Part shown: positions 1-7,426 of the stretch, piece by piece | Numbering within the stretch: position 1 is the stretch's first letter | How the letters are laid out: the number at the start of each line of letters is the position of its first letter | NCBI GenBank assembly: GCA_944319945.1 | Contig: CALUFN010000001.1 | Location: 37,051 to 101,050 of the forward strand | Length of the DNA stretch: 64,000 bases | Origin: an uncultured Prevotella sp. | GTDB lineage: Bacteria; Bacteroidota; Bacteroidia; Bacteroidales; Bacteroidaceae | Direction of reading: 5' to 3' | Translations under genes and position numbers: made by a program | Notes under the pieces: generated by a model | What the model saw: the letters and a program-made list of their open reading frames with translations, nothing else | Told to the model about the DNA's origin: nothing | Databases searched by the model: none

Positions 1-91
1 CGAGTGGGACGATAGGCACAAGCCCGTCTTGCGCCGCCACCGCGACGACGGCGAAGACCATTTTGACGAAGGCGACGACGAGTGGGATTAA
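1..91 (+). CDS. 3' end of an unidentified gene with an acidic tail
   Basis: Only the last 29 codons are inside the window, so no function can be assigned. The frame stays open from base 2 to the TAA at 89-91. It encodes a very hydrophilic tail rich in Asp, Glu, Arg and His that ends in DEGDDEWD. Such tails are usually disordered. The palindrome array and hairpin at 160-240 follow it and could end its transcript. That this is a real coding end rather than chance is likely but unproven. Confidence 0.45.
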   Translation, partial: EWDDRHKPVLRRHRDDGEDHFDEGDDEWD

Positions 92-159
92 GCATTACGC
101 CTACAGATAGTAATCTTACGGATAAAAACCACTTTGCTGTATATAAACCATAGCATTAC

Positions 160-240
160 AAAAGGCAACCTTTCGGCTTGCAATCGGTAACCTTTTAGCT
201 TATGAAAGGCCGCATATTGCGCGACAATATGCGGCCTTTT
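160..240. repeat. 22-bp-period palindrome array A (4 units)
   Basis: Four 15-bp units start at 160, 182, 204 and 226, exactly 22 bp apart. They read AAAAGGCAACCTTTC, AATCGGTAACCTTTT, GAAAGGCCGCATATT and AATATGCGGCCTTTT. Units 3 and 4 are nearly perfect reverse complements and together form a strong hairpin (204-240). That hairpin ends in TTTT and could terminate transcription from either side between two converging genes. Nothing else is visible in the 92-260 gap. Confidence 0.85.
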
Positions 241-260
241 ACTTTGTAACGATCAAGCGT

Positions 261-719
261 TTAAATATTACGGATTGACATCTGCCGCCTTATCCATTCC
301 ATAATCACTGCAACGGCGTATGCCTGTTCGTCGGGCGTAAGCTCGCGTCCGCGCGGTATTCCGTGCCATTTCTCGAAGCATCCACGGCAACAGCAGCCCG
401 TGGCATGCTGCGCTATGAACACAGGGTGGCCGCGCATGGGCGTCTGCCGTCCGTCGTTCGGGATGACGGCAGGCGCAAGACGCTTGCGCACGAAGTCTTC
501 GGCGTGACGGCGGATTACGTCCATGCCTTTCTCTTCTGCGTATTCCTTATCAGCCGGCTTAAGGCGGAAACGACTGCGAAACGCCGAGCGCGACAGCCGG
601 CTGAACAAGTCGCCGAAGTCGTAATCATGCCGTCCGCACGTTGGATTTTCGCTAACGAAATCATATTCCGTAAAAAGAAAGCCCTCAACCGGAGGCTTAC
701 GCCCGTCAAAACGCCCCAT
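261..719 (-). CDS. DUF4186 family protein
   Basis: A 152-residue protein of unknown biochemical role. I recognise the family by its C-terminal core with the segment LAPAVIPNDGRQTPMRGHP, then FIAQHATGCCCRGCFEKWHG and a final helix. The Cys cluster CCCRGC and nearby His residues suggest metal binding, which is inference. The frame is open up to 809. ATG 719 is chosen because AAGGAAGG sits just upstream and a TAnnTTTG promoter box at 749-756 lies inside the longer version. It converges with the partial gene on the left and diverges from the MscS gene. Confidence 0.85.
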   Translation of the reverse strand: MGRFDGRKPPVEGFLFTEYDFVSENPTCGRHDYDFGDLFSRLSRSAFRSRFRLKPADKEYAEEKGMDVIRRHAEDFVRKRLAPAVIPNDGRQTPMRGHPVFIAQHATGCCCRGCFEKWHGIPRGRELTPDEQAYAVAVIMEWIRRQMSIRNI

Positions 720-748
720 ACCTTCCTTAGATTTAAATTCAAGACATA

Positions 749-777
749 CAAAGTTAGCTATTTTTCCGGAACAACAA
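749..777 (-). promoter_or_regulatory. Promoter of the DUF4186 gene
   Basis: On the minus strand TAACTTTG (749-756) matches the Bacteroidota -7 box TAnnTTTG. A TTG lies 18 bp upstream (775-777). The distance to ATG 719 is about 30 bp, which fits a short leader. Confidence 0.7.
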
Positions 778-828
778 CCATCACGCACCGAAATACGCAA
801 GATAAACATGCATCACGCAATGCAAAAC

Positions 829-859
829 TTGCAAAGCATGAAAATATTTGTTATTTTTG
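829..859 (+). promoter_or_regulatory. Promoter of the MscS-type channel gene
   Basis: TTG at 829-831, a 20-bp spacer, then TATTTTTG at 852-859 form a good Bacteroidota promoter. It leaves a leader of roughly 80 nt before ATG 949. It is back-to-back with the DUF4186 promoter. Confidence 0.65.
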
Positions 860-948
860 CAGATTATAATACAGCAAGCGGAAAGATGGCTCGCCACCCG
901 GTTTTCCGAGCGCAGCTTATCTTCTGCAAAAGTAAAAACTTAAGAACT

Positions 949-1812
949 ATGGAGGAAATACTCAACACCGTAATTTTCGGCGTGTCGGTGCGCTGGCTCG
1001 TAGGCTTCGCCATCAAGGGAGCAATCATATACCTGTTCGTTCGCATACTTACGGGAGTGACGAAATACCTGTTCCGCCGCTCAATGAGGCGGCAGGGCAA
1101 GATTATTTTAGACGAAACTAAGGTGAGCTTCATGCGCCGGATAATAATCACCGCCATATATATAATAGGTGTGGCGGCGTTTCTTTCGCTGATACCGGGC
1201 ATGGAAAAGGTGAGCAACTCGATACTCGCCAGTGCCGGAATCGTGGCCATGGCCGTAGGCTTGGCATCGCAAGATGCGCTGTCGAACGTCGTCGGCGGCA
1301 TGTTCATCATCTTCTCCCATCCGTTCAAGTTGGGCGACTTCGTTGAGGTGGACAGCACCATCAAGGGCACGGTTATGGAGATAACGCTGCGCCACACCGT
1401 GATACGCGATGCCGAAAACCGCATGATACTCATACCTAACAACAAAATCAACTCAAGCACTATCATCAATTCGTCTTACGGCGACACGTCTACTTGCGCC
1501 TTCGTGGAGGTGGGAGTGTCCTACACGGCTGACCTGAACCATGCCATCGACTTGATGCGCGACGAGGCGATGAAGCACCCTATGCTGATAGACCATCGCT
1601 CGGAGGCGGATAAGAAGAACAACGTGCCGCAGGTGATAATCCGTGTTACCAACCTCGGCGACTCTGCCATAACGCTGCGCGCATGGGCATGGGCGGCGTC
1701 GGCTGGTAACGCCTTTGCCATGAAATGCGACCTACTTAAGTCGATAAAGGAACGCTTTGATGCCGAGAACATCGAGATTCCATATCCTTACATAAACGTT
1801 GTAAAAGCGTGA
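949..1812 (+). CDS. MscS-family mechanosensitive ion channel
   Basis: A small-conductance mechanosensitive channel of 287 residues, close to the E. coli MscS length. It would sit in the inner membrane and release solutes on osmotic downshock. Three membrane helices occupy about the first 125 residues. The pore-lining Gly/Ala-rich helix with AVGLASQDALSNVVGG is followed by the beta domain (GDFVEVDSTIKGTV) and a cytoplasmic alpha/beta domain. ATG 949 is chosen over upstream in-frame ATGs because the promoter at 829-859 precedes it at a normal distance and the N-terminus matches the family. It is probably monocistronic or loosely linked to the downstream acetyltransferase. Confidence 0.93.
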   Translation: MEEILNTVIFGVSVRWLVGFAIKGAIIYLFVRILTGVTKYLFRRSMRRQGKIILDETKVSFMRRIIITAIYIIGVAAFLSLIPGMEKVSNSILASAGIVAMAVGLASQDALSNVVGGMFIIFSHPFKLGDFVEVDSTIKGTVMEITLRHTVIRDAENRMILIPNNKINSSTIINSSYGDTSTCAFVEVGVSYTADLNHAIDLMRDEAMKHPMLIDHRSEADKKNNVPQVIIRVTNLGDSAITLRAWAWAASAGNAFAMKCDLLKSIKERFDAENIEIPYPYINVVKA

Positions 1813-1859
1813 TGTTCAGTTGACAAGCAGACAGGTTACAAGCAGACAAGGAGAATTGC

Positions 1860-2912
1860 ATGGTTCGAGAAATGGGAAATAATGGCTTATCGTGCCGCAA
1901 GGCTACGTTTGAAGACATTCCTGCGCTTAGAGAATTGTTCCGGGAAACGGTGACTACTGTGAACCGCAGGGACTATACCGAAGAGGAAACGGCCGACTGG
2001 GCGTCGTGCATGGACGGCCGCGCACGATGGGAGGAGCTGATCGACGGGATGTACGTAGTCGTAGCCACTGACGCGACAGGCGGCATAATGGGCTTCGCCG
2101 CGATAAACGGTGAGGGCTATCTGCACTCGATGTTCGTGCATAAAGACTGCCAGCGGCAGGGCGTGGCCACACTCCTGCTCGGCGTAATGGAGGAGTACGC
2201 GAGGAGCAAAGGCATCGGCGTGATTACCTCGGAAGTAAGCATAACCGCCCGGCCGTTCTTTGAACGGAAAGGTTACGTCGTAGAAAAAGAGCAAAGGGTA
2301 AGGGCAAACCGCCTGTATATGACGAACTTCAAGATGAGGAAACAGCTGGGAATAACCAAAGACGTGCTTGAGACTTGCAGACTGATCATGCGCAGTTGGA
2401 AAGACACCGATGCCGAAACGCTTTACGAATACGCAAAAGACCCGGACGTTGGCCCTATGGCCGGGTGGCCGCCGCACGAGTCGGTGGAGCATAGTCGGGA
2501 GATTATCAGGACGGTGTTCGCAGCCCCCGAGACTTACGCCGTAACTCTGAAAGACACGGGTGAACCTATCGGCTGCGCCGGCATAATGGTAGGCAAAGGC
2601 CTGCATGAAAGGCCGTTCGGAACCGACGAAGCTGAAATAGGCTACTGGATAGGCCGGTGCCACTGGGGCAACGGCTATGCGCCCGAAGCCGTGGACATGC
2701 TGCTTAGACGCTGCTTCACGCAGCTCGGCATGTCGGCAGTATGGTGTGCGTATTACGACGGCAACCATCAATCACGCCGCGTTATGGACAAGTGCGGCTT
2801 CAGCTACCACCATACGGAAACCGACAAGCCGTCGCCGCTCGGAGACATACGCACGGAACACTTCATGAGAATAACTAAGACGGAATGGGAAAACGGCAAG
2901 ACGGTCAAATAA
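1860..2912 (+). CDS. Tandem GNAT-domain acetyltransferase (two GNAT domains fused)
   Basis: A 350-residue protein with two Gcn5-related N-acetyltransferase domains. The first (residues about 5-155) resembles YafP-like enzymes, with the acetyl-CoA loop QRQGVA and a C-terminal FFERKGY. The second (about 165-345) is RimJ/RimL-like, with the loop WGNGYAPEA and the strand RVMDKCGF. Substrates cannot be told. The start has a good AAGGAGA 6 bp upstream, rare in this window. The 3' end overlaps the next gene by 28 bp, so the two are likely translationally coupled. It could also be described as a fusion of two genes that are separate elsewhere; the frame is uninterrupted. Confidence 0.85.
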   Translation: MVREMGNNGLSCRKATFEDIPALRELFRETVTTVNRRDYTEEETADWASCMDGRARWEELIDGMYVVVATDATGGIMGFAAINGEGYLHSMFVHKDCQRQGVATLLLGVMEEYARSKGIGVITSEVSITARPFFERKGYVVEKEQRVRANRLYMTNFKMRKQLGITKDVLETCRLIMRSWKDTDAETLYEYAKDPDVGPMAGWPPHESVEHSREIIRTVFAAPETYAVTLKDTGEPIGCAGIMVGKGLHERPFGTDEAEIGYWIGRCHWGNGYAPEAVDMLLRRCFTQLGMSAVWCAYYDGNHQSRRVMDKCGFSYHHTETDKPSPLGDIRTEHFMRITKTEWENGKTVK

Positions 2913-3304
2913 ACAAAATCCTTAAATCGCTCTTAATCTGGCTCTGCTTCATTCCCCTGGCCGTGCTCAACGGAGGATTGCGCGAATACGTATTAAACGA
3001 TATGATAGGCGAAGCCGTCGCCTTGCCCCTGAGCGGAATATCACTCAGCCTGCTGATAATGGCCGTAAGCGCCCTCGCCCTGCCTCGGCTGGGAAGGTTC
3101 AGCCTGCGCGAAAGCGTTCAAACGGGCTTCCTTTGGGCCGTGCTCACCGTAGCGTTCGAGCTGTCGTTATGGCTGGCCGGAGGCGGGAACTGCGCCAGTT
3201 TCATTTCCGCCAACAACCCACTGACGGGCAACCTGTGGCTACTCGTTGTCGCATCGACGTTTCTCTCGCCGATAATCATAAACAAGTGGCATAAACACAC
3301 TTAG
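2885..3304 (+). CDS. Small integral membrane protein of unknown function
   Basis: 139 residues with about four hydrophobic membrane segments (about 12-30, 44-65, 78-98 and 116-132). The N-terminus and C-terminus (NKWHKHT) are polar. I do not recognise a characterised family. Its start lies inside the end of the double-GNAT gene in another frame, so it is probably translated from the same mRNA. A short inverted repeat, CTTAGCC with GGCTAAG, follows the stop at about 3300-3331 and may act as a weak terminator against the convergent grpB-like gene. Confidence 0.7.
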   Translation: MGKRQDGQINKILKSLLIWLCFIPLAVLNGGLREYVLNDMIGEAVALPLSGISLSLLIMAVSALALPRLGRFSLRESVQTGFLWAVLTVAFELSLWLAGGGNCASFISANNPLTGNLWLLVVASTFLSPIIINKWHKHT

Positions 3305-3371
3305 CCTACAAGCTGCACAATGTGGGCTAAGCAGTTGTCAACAAGCCTGCCATGTCTTACTTCCGCACGGT

Positions 3372-3884
3372 TCAGGCCTTGTTCGCAACTTTGGCCTCAA
3401 TACCTTTAATAAAAGCATCCTTACCGTCACAATAAGCGTCAATGTCGTAAGGAAATCTCTCTGCAAGCATCTTTTTCAAGTCGGCGTAAGCCTCACGTTC
3501 CGCCTGATGCGTGCGCATATAGTCACGGAAAGCAAGATGACGCTTGATATTTTGAGTGTCAGTCTCGGCGAAAATATGTACTTGGTGTGTGCGTTCATCG
3601 CCTCCTTTGCGTAAATAACGCCGTCCGGGTATTCCGAACTCGCCTAAATATTCGTAACCGTATTTGGCGAACTCTGAAGCAGAACCGTCTACTTCTGCTA
3701 TGTTTTTCACTACTGGCATAATGTCTATTACGGGTTTGGCAGCAAGCCTCGGCACCGACGTGCTGCCAATGTGGTGTACGGTAACACAAATTCCACCCAA
3801 TATACGTCTGATCAGGTCTGCTTCGGCAGCGAATATGACCGGCCAATCATCATTGTATTCTACAACGGTTACGTGTTGTGGCAT
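3372..3884 (-). CDS. GrpB family (UPF0157) protein
   Basis: 170 residues, the usual length for the GrpB/UPF0157 family, which belongs to the nucleotidyltransferase superfamily. The diagnostic stretch VHHIGSTSVPRLAAKPVIDI (residues about 36-55) contains the GS motif and the acidic residue of that fold. The substrate is not known. It starts 21 bp after the pncB stop on the same strand, so it is probably co-transcribed with pncB. No separate promoter is seen in the gap. Confidence 0.9.
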   Translation of the reverse strand: MPQHVTVVEYNDDWPVIFAAEADLIRRILGGICVTVHHIGSTSVPRLAAKPVIDIMPVVKNIAEVDGSASEFAKYGYEYLGEFGIPGRRYLRKGGDERTHQVHIFAETDTQNIKRHLAFRDYMRTHQAEREAYADLKKMLAERFPYDIDAYCDGKDAFIKGIEAKVANKA

Positions 3885-3905
3885 TTACGAAATATTCTGT
3901 CAGGT

Positions 3906-5120
3906 TTATTTTTCCATGTTCAGCGCCTGCATGAACCGCTTCACGACTTCCGGCTTTCCGACGTGCTTGCCCTCGTCCTCGCTCAACTTGCAGGTGTCGT
4001 TATAAAACGTCCATGCCTCGGTTATCTTGGCCGCAACGAGCTTTATCACGATATTCATGGGCTTCACCCCGTCGAAGTCGTTGGTGAAGTGAGTGCCTAT
4101 TCCGAACGAAGGTTGGCAGTAATCCTTTGCAAACCGCTGTATCTCGATGGCCCCGTCGGTGTCAAGGGCGTTGCTGAATATCACCTGTTTAGTCCTCGGG
4201 TCTATGCCCAACGAGCGGTACTTCTCAACGATGCGCATAAGCTGGTCGCGGTTGTCCCCGCTGTCTATGCGCAGCCCTTTGAACAGGTTGGCGAAGTCTT
4301 CTGAAAAGTTCAGGTTGAAGATGTTCCATCCGAAGCTGTCGTAAAGATACGTGCCGAGGGCGCCGCGGAATGTGTTGCGCCACAGGTTCATCGCAATATT
4401 GTTGGCCATCTGCGGACCGTACATGCCTCCAATGGCGCATACGAACTCGTGCGCCATAGTGCCCACGGGCACTACGTCGTGCTTCATTGCAAGGTAGACG
4501 TTGCTCGTGCCGACGAACTTGCCCGGCCACTCGCGGCTAAGGTAGCAGTCCTTCATGGCGTGTATCACGGTGTCTTCGGCCGCGAACGACGCACGGCGGC
4601 GCGTGCCGAAGTCGCTGAACACGCACCCGGCCTGCAACAACCGCTCGGCCTTCTTGTAAGTCTTAGTGTAATAAGCGTCGTAGTCGAACAGTTTGTCCTG
4701 CCCCGTCATCTCATAATAAAGGTCGGAGATTATGGCGAGCACCTTTACCTCAAGAAATATCGTGTCGGCCCAGCCTCCCTCGAACTCTACGTGCAGGCGG
4801 CCGTCGCAGTCTTGCCAGGCCTTAGCCCAATGGCGGTCAAAGCGGAAACCCTTAAGGTAAGTGAAAAACCATTCTGGCAGATAATAACATCGGCGGCGCA
4901 TGAAGTCGATCTCGTCTTCACTTACCGTCACGTTCTCAAGCGCGGCAATCTGCTCCTCAAGTTCACGCGCGAAGCCTTCGGGATATACCGTATCGTCGCG
5001 GTCGGTGAACATATATTTGACCTGCGCGCGCGGAAAATTGTCTATCACGGCGCAGCACATAGTGAACTTATAAAGGTCGTCGTCGGTAAAATGTCGTATT
5101 ATCTGTTCCATACCAATCAT
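3906..5120 (-). CDS. pncB: Nicotinate phosphoribosyltransferase
   Basis: Converts nicotinate, PRPP and ATP to nicotinate mononucleotide in NAD salvage; cytosolic. At 404 residues it matches bacterial PncB length. Visible family features are YKFTMCCAVI near the N-terminus, FGTRRRASF and GTSNVYLAMKHDVVPVGTMA, whose terminal H-E follows as expected for the active-site histidine. The SGD and GIGTHFTNDF phosphate-binding segments lie nearer the C-terminus. Two in-frame ATGs lie three codons apart; the second (MEQIIRHF) is equally possible. A good promoter lies at 5164-5194. The GrpB-like gene follows. Confidence 0.96.
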   Translation of the reverse strand: MIGMEQIIRHFTDDDLYKFTMCCAVIDNFPRAQVKYMFTDRDDTVYPEGFARELEEQIAALENVTVSEDEIDFMRRRCYYLPEWFFTYLKGFRFDRHWAKAWQDCDGRLHVEFEGGWADTIFLEVKVLAIISDLYYEMTGQDKLFDYDAYYTKTYKKAERLLQAGCVFSDFGTRRRASFAAEDTVIHAMKDCYLSREWPGKFVGTSNVYLAMKHDVVPVGTMAHEFVCAIGGMYGPQMANNIAMNLWRNTFRGALGTYLYDSFGWNIFNLNFSEDFANLFKGLRIDSGDNRDQLMRIVEKYRSLGIDPRTKQVIFSNALDTDGAIEIQRFAKDYCQPSFGIGTHFTNDFDGVKPMNIVIKLVAAKITEAWTFYNDTCKLSEDEGKHVGKPEVVKRFMQALNMEK

Positions 5121-5163
5121 TGTTTAAGGCGTCTCTCCGTAGGCATGCGGCAAAACACAAATC

Positions 5164-5194
5164 CAAAGGTAATGAATTTTTCCGAACCGTACAA
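5164..5194 (-). promoter_or_regulatory. Promoter of pncB
   Basis: On the minus strand TTG (5192-5194), a 20-bp spacer and TACCTTTG (5164-5171). This is close to the ideal Bacteroidota promoter and gives a leader of about 35-40 nt. Confidence 0.75.
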
Positions 5195-5244
5195 ATCATC
5201 GGCAAATAATCACCGTCAAATACGATAAATTACCCCTGTGATGC

Positions 5245-5325
5245 AAAAGGTTACCTTTCATCGTCTAAAAGGTTACCTTTTGCAGTCCGAAAGGTTACCT
5301 TTTACAACGCCGTTTGCCGCCTTTT
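5245..5325. repeat. 22-bp-period palindrome array B (4 units)
   Basis: Units start at 5245, 5267, 5289 and 5311. The first three contain the perfect core AAAGGTTACCTTT and the fourth reads CGTTTGCCGCCTTTT. The spacing is exactly 22 bp. The array lies between the divergent pncB and tRNA-Lys promoters. From 5326 to 5498 I see nothing else beyond AT-rich sequence. Confidence 0.9.
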
Positions 5326-5498
5326 ACAAATCCGGGCATTACCACCAGCCTTACATATAATATAAAGGTACACGGGAGGCACGCCCTTTAACATCACCTT
5401 ACGTCATGCACGACTTGCCGTTTTCAGGCCGTTTCAGGCATAAAAACCGCCGGAAACAATGATTTTTAAAGAATTTTGAAAAAAACTTTAGGAAACAT

Positions 5499-5529
5499 TT
5501 GGTCGTTTCAAATAAAACCCCTACCTTTG
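5499..5529 (+). promoter_or_regulatory. Promoter of tRNA-Lys
   Basis: TTG (5499-5501), a 20-bp spacer and TACCTTTG (5522-5529), about 30 bp before the tRNA 5' end. Confidence 0.75.
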
Positions 5530-5559
5530 CACTCGCATTTGAGAAACAACATTTGCAAT

Positions 5560-5632
5560 GCGCTTGTAGCTCAGTTGGTAGAGCATCTGACTCTTAATCA
5601 GAGGGTCCAGGGTTCGAGCCCCTGCAGGCGTA
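5560..5632 (+). tRNA. tRNA-Lys (CTT)
   Basis: A 73-nt cloverleaf. The acceptor stem GCGCTTG pairs with CAGGCGT, with G-U at the outermost pair and at one inner pair. The D-arm is GCTC/GAGC. The anticodon loop CTCTTAA gives anticodon CTT, and the T-arm has the GGTTCGAGCC signature. The 3' CCA is not encoded. It has its own promoter and a terminator just downstream, so it is a single-gene unit. Confidence 0.93.
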
Positions 5633-5634
5633 CA

Positions 5635-5692
5635 AAGAGGACTTCTAAGAGGTTGATAATCAAGGCCTTTTCAGAAGTCCTCTTATTTTTTT
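5635..5692 (+). terminator. Rho-independent terminator of tRNA-Lys
   Basis: AAGAGGACTTCT (5635-5646) pairs perfectly with AGAAGTCCTCTT (5673-5684) around a 26-nt loop and is followed by ATTTTTTT. It begins three bases after the tRNA. Confidence 0.85.
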
Positions 5693-5802
5693 ATCAACCG
5701 TTTGTCAAACAAACTTTTAGCAAGGCCTAGACGGACGGGACGGGACGAATAAGCCTGACGCCGTTATGATATTCCAAATAAAACAAAAACGAACAATTAA
5801 CA

Positions 5803-6588
5803 ATGAACGACATTCTTTTAGGCGCGATAGCCGGCGATGTGATAGGATCATATTATGAGTTTCGTCCGGCAGGAACGGTTGATTTCAAGCTCTTCAACGG
5901 CGATTCTTCTTTTTTCACCGACGATACGGTAATGACCGTTGCCCATGCCGATTGGCTGCTGACGGGCGACAGCCTGTCAGGTATCATGCAAGACTACGGC
6001 AACAGGTATCCCGATGCGGGCTATGGCGGAATGTTCCACAAATGGCTTAAGGACGACAATCCCGAGCCTTACAACAGCTTCGGTAATGGTTCAGCAATGA
6101 GAGTCAGCCCAGTAGGCTGGGCTTTTGATACGCTTGAAGAGACATTAAGTGCGGCCCAACAAAGTGCGGAGGTTACGCATAACCACCCGGAGGGAATAAA
6201 GGGCGCACAGGCAACTGCGGCTTCAATCTACTTGGCGCGCACAGGCAAATCCAAACAAGAGATAAGGAAGTTCGTAGAAGACACCTTTGGCTACGACCTT
6301 GACAGGACCTGCGACGATATAAGAAAGACTTACGGGTTTGACGTGACCTGCCAGGGCACAGTGCCCGAGTCAATCATAGCATTCATGGAAAGCACCGACT
6401 ATGAAAGCGCCATACGCTTGACAGTATCGCTAAACGGAGACGCCGACACAATGGGAGCGATAACGGGCGGAATAGCGGAAGCATTTTATAAGGAGATACC
6501 AGCGCACATAGAAGAAGAGGTAATGAAAAGGCTTCCCGACGAATTTATAGAAGTAATGAAACGGTTTTACAAAAAATATATCGAATAA
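5803..6588 (+). CDS. ADP-ribosylglycohydrolase family protein
   Basis: A 261-residue member of the DraG/ARH fold. These enzymes hydrolyse ADP-ribose bonds on proteins, nucleic acids or small molecules with two Mg ions. The first metal site is FTDDTVMT (residues about 38-45). The second is NGDADTMGAITGG (about 211-223), the family signature. GAIAGDVIGSYYE at the N-terminus is also typical. It has no signal peptide, so it is cytosolic. The substrate is unknown. It stands alone between tRNA-Lys and the convergent tRNA-Thr/SRP unit. Confidence 0.92.
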   Translation: MNDILLGAIAGDVIGSYYEFRPAGTVDFKLFNGDSSFFTDDTVMTVAHADWLLTGDSLSGIMQDYGNRYPDAGYGGMFHKWLKDDNPEPYNSFGNGSAMRVSPVGWAFDTLEETLSAAQQSAEVTHNHPEGIKGAQATAASIYLARTGKSKQEIRKFVEDTFGYDLDRTCDDIRKTYGFDVTCQGTVPESIIAFMESTDYESAIRLTVSLNGDADTMGAITGGIAEAFYKEIPAHIEEEVMKRLPDEFIEVMKRFYKKYIE

Positions 6589-6671
6589 AGGCCGCCATGA
6601 CACACGGATTTGAATAACGCCGCATACGCCGCTTTCGCATCATCAAAACAACACCGAAAGCCTAAACACAA

Positions 6672-6715
6672 AACAAACGGGGAAGGAACAACTCGGTTCC
6701 TCCCCCGTTTTGCAA
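6672..6715 (-). terminator. Terminator of the SRP RNA - tRNA-Thr unit
   Basis: On the minus strand AAACGGGGGAGGAAC pairs with GTTCCTTCCCCGTTT (one G-T mismatch) around a 6-nt loop and is followed by GTTTTG. It lies 15-55 bp after the tRNA-Thr 3' end. Confidence 0.8.
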
Positions 6716-6729
6716 ATCATTTCGTTTTG

Positions 6730-6803
6730 AGCCTCTTGTCGGATTCGAACCAACGACCCCGAGATTACAAATCACGTGCTCTGGCCAACTGAGCTAAAGA
6801 GGC
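6730..6803 (-). tRNA. tRNA-Thr (TGT)
   Basis: A 74-nt cloverleaf on the minus strand. The acceptor GCCTCTT pairs with AAGAGGC, the D-arm is GCTC/GAGC and the anticodon loop TTTGTAA gives TGT. The anticodon stem CGTGA/TCTCG has one T-T mismatch at its centre. The T-arm has the GGTTCGAATCC signature and the discriminator is T. No CCA is encoded. It directly follows the SRP RNA and probably comes from the same primary transcript. Confidence 0.92.
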
Positions 6804-6804
6804 G

Positions 6805-6906
6805 GGTGGGCAAGCTACTTACATCGCGCCGCTACAACCAACTACCTTTGCTACGTTCCCGTCCTGGAGGATTCGAAGGGAGCTGGCCGTGTAAGACTTG
6901 CCCGTC
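6805..6906 (-). ncRNA. ffs: Signal recognition particle RNA, small bacterial (4.5S) type
   Basis: On the minus strand the RNA folds into one long hairpin. The 5' GGGCAAG plus TCTTACA pairs with TGTAAG and CTTGCCC at the 3' end. The tip carries AGGACGGGAACGTAGCA, which fits the domain IV pattern (AGG, GGAA, AGCA) that binds the Ffh M domain. It would guide ribosomes making membrane proteins, with Ffh. Ends are estimated from the outer helix (6808-6903). A TACCTTTG promoter box lies just upstream. The RNA is followed within a few bases by tRNA-Thr. Confidence 0.85.
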
Positions 6907-6916
6907 TTAGCGGCTG

Positions 6917-6924
6917 CAAAGGTA
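6917..6924 (-). promoter_or_regulatory. Promoter -7 box of the SRP RNA - tRNA-Thr unit
   Basis: TACCTTTG on the minus strand, about 10-15 bp before the SRP RNA 5' end. No -33 TTG at the usual spacing is clear; one lies only 15 bp upstream. Confidence 0.65.
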
Positions 6925-7020
6925 ATAAAAGTTTATCTACAAGCCACACCCTGCAATGTTTTTCGCATTGCTTTTAACTTATTTTCAGACAATACGCTTA
7001 CGTCTCAAGTAAAACTATGC

Positions 7021-7060
7021 GGTTTTACGGTCATACGGTTGTGTTGGTTTACGGTCATGA
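7021..7060. repeat. 8-bp-period repeat, small copy (5 units)
   Basis: Five consecutive 8-mers: GGTTTTAC, GGTCATAC, GGTTGTGT, TGGTTTAC, GGTCATGA. They resemble the complement of the ACCGNNNA units found at 36967-37070. An open frame begins here but I reject it as coding. The rest of 6925-7179 has no other recognisable feature. Confidence 0.55.
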
Positions 7061-7179
7061 AATTGTTAAGTTAGTCCTGTCAACTCCTGATAAATTCCTT
7101 ATTTTACCACACTTCCTTTCGATTTATTGCATTTCAACGGCTTTTGCTTACGGTTTTCACTTGCTTCCGGCAAGCCTGC

Positions 7180-7239
7180 AAAAGGCAGCCTTTCACAGCG
7201 TAAAAGGATGCCTTTCAGAAGGCAAAAGGCCGCGTATTG
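7180..7239. repeat. 22-bp-period palindrome array C (3 units)
   Basis: Units at 7180 (AAAAGGCAGCCTTTC), 7202 (AAAAGGATGCCTTTC) and 7224 (AAAAGGCCGCGTATT) are exactly 22 bp apart. The array lies between the divergent SRP RNA unit and the DUF4199 gene. Sequence from 7240 to 7362 is AT-rich and shows no other feature. Confidence 0.9.
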
Positions 7240-7362
7240 AAGGCTGAAATGACACCGTTTGAAACTGTAATCATCGTCGTGCCGCTAAAAACAATTACGC
7301 CAACGGGTTATAAAAAAATAAAAAATTAGGAAGCCTCACGGCTTAATATTACGGAAAATGAG

Positions 7363-7370
7363 TAATTTTG
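7363..7370 (+). promoter_or_regulatory. Promoter -7 box of the DUF4199 gene cluster
   Basis: TAATTTTG, 57 bp before the ATG. No TTG stands at the usual upstream distance. Confidence 0.5.
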
Positions 7371-7426
7371 CAGCCGGTTAGCGGACTCCGTCACAGGCGC
7401 GCCGCTTTATAACAATCAATTAGAGA

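Noticed and set aside
1887-2771. 294-codon antisense frame
   Set aside because: It is a shadow of the double-GNAT gene.
7017-7247. 76-codon open frame
   Set aside because: It consists of the 8-bp repeat and palindrome array C; its composition is not coding-like and no family matches.
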